From contig NZ_FZPD01000003.1 in assembly GCF_900188325.1 (NCBI RefSeq), positions 434,001 through 498,000 of the forward strand: a stretch of DNA of 64,000 nucleotides, in the 5' to 3' direction. The notes under the pieces are model-generated. The model saw nothing but the letters and a program-made list of their open reading frames with translations. It made no database searches and had not been told where the DNA came from. The stretch comes from Ekhidna lutea. Lineage in GTDB: Bacteria > Bacteroidota > Bacteroidia > Cytophagales > Cyclobacteriaceae. Below are positions 61,004-64,000 of the stretch, piece by piece; positions within the stretch are counted from its first letter, which is position 1, and each line of letters opens with the position of its first letter. The translations under genes and the position numbers were made by a program.

Positions 61004-64000
61004 ATGAGATTATTAATTTACTTTTTTCTATTCATTGCAATTAATCAACTGCATGCACAGAACCTCTCTGTGAGTGCGCCTGATACATTGTGTAGTCAAG
61101 AGATTGTTAACTTCGAAAACTTAAGTAGTGGAATTGACAGTGTCCAATGGGATTTTTGTCCTGGAGATTTGGCATTCACTCCATCAAATTCTTCAACTTA
61201 TGACATTCCTGCGAGCACAACAAGTTTAGATGAAATTGAAGTGGTATTTGACGGCTCCAATTATTATGCATTTGTTCTTGGACTTAATAATACCCTTGGT
61301 CGCATAACTATTGGAGACTCCCTGACAGATAACCCATCAGCGTTTACTAATTTTGGTACTGTTGGATCCATTTCAAGTCCGAGACGTTTGAGCCTTATCA
61401 AACAGGGAGGCAATTGGTATATTTTTATATCCAATTTGACTAGTAATACAGTATCTAGAATTGATTTTGGAGACGATCTTGGAGCCAATATCTCCGCTTC
61501 AACAAATTTAGGCAATCTTGAATCTGAACTAACCCAACCTTTTGCAATAGAAGCTTTAGAGGTCAATGGTAATTACTATCTCCTGGTAGGAAATCATAGC
61601 GCAAAAACCGTAAAAATTTTCAACTATGGTGCTTCATATTCGAATGCTCCAACCTTAATTAATACAATCGTAGCACCGTCAGGTTTAGGTAATATGACCT
61701 CAATTAAGACATTGGCTCTGGATGATGAATTGCATATAGTGATTTCTGGACAATCAAATGGGTACGTATACGCTCTCAGTTCTAATTTGAGCAATTCTGC
61801 TACTCAAATTCATGATCTTGGATCATTGGGAGCGCTCACAAACCCGCGAGACTTAGATGTATTATATGATAATGGGGAAATTCAGGTTAATGTCATGAGC
61901 ATTTCAGGCAATCATTATTCATACAGATTTGATGAGCAATGGAATTTTCTGGCATATACTGATTACGGCCAAGTAACTGAAATAAGCGACACCAGATCAA
62001 TTGATTTTAATAAACAAAACTCTCAATGGACTGGATTTTCTATAAACAGGAGCACAAACAAAGAATTGGTAGTTATTCAATATCCAAATGAATGTGGCAG
62101 CACTAAAAATTCCTCCACACTCGATGACCCAATGGATGTTGCCTACGACTCATTAAGTTGGAATTTCTACACTGTTCATGGTTTTTCTGATGGTTACAGA
62201 TATCATTATAAAGATTCAATCTTCATTAAAGGATTATCTTCAGTCTATTTTGATGTGGATTTAGCGTGCACAAACAGTGCGAGTGTCTTTTCTTCATCTT
62301 TAGAAATACTTGAAACTACTGCCGTATCATTTAGTTGGAATTTTGATGATCCTTCAAGTGGAGCATCCAATACAAGTTCAGATGCAAACCCAACTCATGT
62401 TTACAGCTCACCGGGAGATTATGATGTTATTCTATCAGTTTCTGATGATTGCGGTATCACTATGGACACAACGATAGTATTAACCGTTTTCGATGAAAAT
62501 GACTTAAAGCCCGGGTTTGATCAGACTACCTCATTACTCTGCTCAAATAGTAATATTCAATTTAATGACACTTCGAATTTCATCTCGGATGAACCCCAAT
62601 TATGGGAATGGTATATAGACGATAGCCTTGCCTCTACGGAGCAACATCCGATTTTTAATTTTTCTGGTTCTGGTTTCTACTCAGTTCGCCTAGACGTGGA
62701 AGGTTTAAGTGGTTGCATTAAGTCAGCGGAAGAAATAATTGAAATTCAGGAGGGTCCCGGAGTAACAATTTCATATGATAATAATTGCTTTGGATCCGAA
62801 GTAAATTTTTATAGTACTGTAGCTGGTGATGATAGTGGAGGATATAGCTGGGATTTGGATGGTGATTTGGTTGAAGATAGTACAATCCCAAATCCGTCAT
62901 TTGAATATTTAGTAAGTGGAGATTATACAATTACGTTAATTGTTTCTAATGGTATTGGATGTCAGACTGAAGTAACTTTAGATTTAGAGGTTCCAGGTAT
63001 TGATTTTATTGACTTTAATCTGAATACGGGAACTGAAAATTTGCCTGTTGATTTAAATGCATTAGATGAAACGATAGTAAATGATTCTGTAACTAACTGG
63101 TCATGGGTGTTGAATGATACCATATTTTCTAATGATCAGAATACCGTATTAACTGTTAGTGAGCCCGGTGAATATTCTGTGTTATTAATAGGGCAGTCCG
63201 CTCAAGGATGTACCGATTCATTGACAAAAACTCTAACTATTGATGAGGCTATTTCACCATCACCCTCTTTTACATTTAAGAAAGATGTTTGTCTTGATCA
63301 ATCAATTGAATTACTTAACACATCAGTAAATGCCTCATCGTTTGAGTGGGATTTTTGTCTGGAGGACTTTACTGAAACGCCGACAGTTGACACTACGACC
63401 TTCAACGGATTGAGTGCTTTATATGGGTACAAACTATTTCAGGAAAATGGAAACTGGATTGGACTGTTGACGGAAAGGGACGCGAATGCAATTTATAGAC
63501 TTGAATTTGGAAACTCTCCCCTTAATCAGCCAGACATTACAAACCTTGGAAATCTATCGGGTTTACTAGATGGTCCAGTCGGATTTGATTGCGTTTATGA
63601 TAATGGGAATTGGCATTGCTTTTTAGGATATTTTGACAATAACCACGAAATAATCAGGCTTGATTTTGGAAGTAGCCTCACCAATGACCCTACAGCAATT
63701 GGAATAGGATCGTTCGGGATTTCTGGAAGGATTAGGGACTTGGCTATAGTTCAACATTCGGATAGCAGTTATTTAGTTCTTCCTTCATACTCTTTCAATT
63801 CACTTACGATCGTGAATTTGGGAATTTCTGTTACAGATGAAGTTGCCAGTGAGGATATAATCACAACAAATCCTATTTCTGGGTCACAAAATATTAATGG
63901 AGTCTCGGTGTTAAAGCATAATAGCAGTTGGTTGGTTTTTGTGAGCTCACTGTCCAATAGTGTTGTTCAGAAATTGGATTTTGGAGAGACTATCTTCAAT
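61004..64000 (+). CDS. Giant secreted PKD / propeller-repeat protein (cut by window edge)
   Basis: 999 residues visible, frame open to the end of the window. Signal peptide (LIYFFLFIAINQLHAQ, about 3-19). Then a unit SVQWDFCPGD followed by about 330 residues of propeller-like strands (YYAFVLGLNNTLGRI, WYIFISNLTSNTVSRIDFG), PKD-type domains around 440-490 (VSFSWNFDDPSSG, PTHVYSSPGDYDVILSVSD), 530-570, 615-655 and 700-740, and at about 780 a second copy of the first unit (SFEWDFCLED, YRLEFGNS, IIRLDFGSSL). Repeat build, secretion signal and lineage suggest a T9SS-exported surface adhesin or gliding-type protein; the C-terminal sorting domain would lie past the edge. Confidence 0.88.
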   Translation, partial: MRLLIYFFLFIAINQLHAQNLSVSAPDTLCSQEIVNFENLSSGIDSVQWDFCPGDLAFTPSNSSTYDIPASTTSLDEIEVVFDGSNYYAFVLGLNNTLGRITIGDSLTDNPSAFTNFGTVGSISSPRRLSLIKQGGNWYIFISNLTSNTVSRIDFGDDLGANISASTNLGNLESELTQPFAIEALEVNGNYYLLVGNHSAKTVKIFNYGASYSNAPTLINTIVAPSGLGNMTSIKTLALDDELHIVISGQSNGYVYALSSNLSNSATQIHDLGSLGALTNPRDLDVLYDNGEIQVNVMSISGNHYSYRFDEQWNFLAYTDYGQVTEISDTRSIDFNKQNSQWTGFSINRSTNKELVVIQYPNECGSTKNSSTLDDPMDVAYDSLSWNFYTVHGFSDGYRYHYKDSIFIKGLSSVYFDVDLACTNSASVFSSSLEILETTAVSFSWNFDDPSSGASNTSSDANPTHVYSSPGDYDVILSVSDDCGITMDTTIVLTVFDENDLKPGFDQTTSLLCSNSNIQFNDTSNFISDEPQLWEWYIDDSLASTEQHPIFNFSGSGFYSVRLDVEGLSGCIKSAEEIIEIQEGPGVTISYDNNCFGSEVNFYSTVAGDDSGGYSWDLDGDLVEDSTIPNPSFEYLVSGDYTITLIVSNGIGCQTEVTLDLEVPGIDFIDFNLNTGTENLPVDLNALDETIVNDSVTNWSWVLNDTIFSNDQNTVLTVSEPGEYSVLLIGQSAQGCTDSLTKTLTIDEAISPSPSFTFKKDVCLDQSIELLNTSVNASSFEWDFCLEDFTETPTVDTTTFNGLSALYGYKLFQENGNWIGLLTERDANAIYRLEFGNSPLNQPDITNLGNLSGLLDGPVGFDCVYDNGNWHCFLGYFDNNHEIIRLDFGSSLTNDPTAIGIGSFGISGRIRDLAIVQHSDSSYLVLPSYSFNSLTIVNLGISVTDEVASEDIITTNPISGSQNINGVSVLKHNSSWLVFVSSLSNSVVQKLDFGETIFN

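Overview
The window comes from a Bacteroidota genome, most probably a marine-type member of the Cytophagales (my inference; no rRNA or marker phylogeny is available here). Signs of this are a type IX secretion sorting domain, a propeller/Y_Y_Y histidine kinase, DUF2723-type membrane glycosyltransferase, PKD-rich secreted giant protein, very weak Shine-Dalgarno sites and AT-rich coding sequence. No rRNA, tRNA or CRISPR array was recognised.

Layout. 1-4.9 kb: histidine biosynthesis operon (end of hisD, then a hisC-hisB fusion, hisH, hisA, hisF, hisIE), with dispersed palindromic repeats in its spacers. 4.9-14 kb: small membrane and secreted proteins, a two-component kinase/regulator pair, an acetyltransferase, a membrane glycosyltransferase-like protein and an RlmD-type rRNA methyltransferase. 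14.2-16.7 kb: helicase HrpB. 16.7-25 kb: accessory island packed with dispersed repeats, holding a small membrane protein, a Fic protein with palindromic operator-like sites in its promoter, a glycine-rich membrane protein, an AAA ATPase fused to a DUF4435/Toprim-like domain (PARIS-like defence candidate) with a divergent wHTH/coiled-coil neighbour, and an IS110-family element with a structured RNA-like region upstream of its transposase.

25-33.7 kb (minus strand): phenylacetate degradation genes paaE-paaA-paaB-paaC-paaD and, beyond a plus-strand NTF2-like gene, paaG-paaH-paaI followed by an aminotransferase; a broken four-helix-bundle gene sits between paaA and paaB. 34-39.6 kb (plus): a Lon-substrate-binding-domain protein, nuoABCD of complex I, the bifunctional NAD(P)HX repair enzyme, and a tiny secreted protein that is essentially only a T9SS sorting domain. 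39.7-44.7 kb: DUF2723 protein, a membrane protein and a secreted TPR-like protein. 44.7-61 kb: a surface polysaccharide cluster (epimerase and glycosyltransferase on the minus strand; methyltransferases, broken 4,6-dehydratase, polymerase-like protein, acyltransferase, flippase, six glycosyltransferases, WecB, sulfotransferase on the plus strand, mostly start/stop overlapped). 61 kb to the end: a PKD/propeller-repeat secreted protein, still open at the window edge and only 3 bases behind the sulfotransferase gene.

Most striking points: the HisC-HisB fusion that lacks the phosphatase half of the usual bifunctional HisB; the fused AAA-DUF4435 protein; the Fic promoter with two matching palindromes; the IS110 upstream hairpin (bridge-RNA candidate); and several families of dispersed repeats confined to the first 27 kb.
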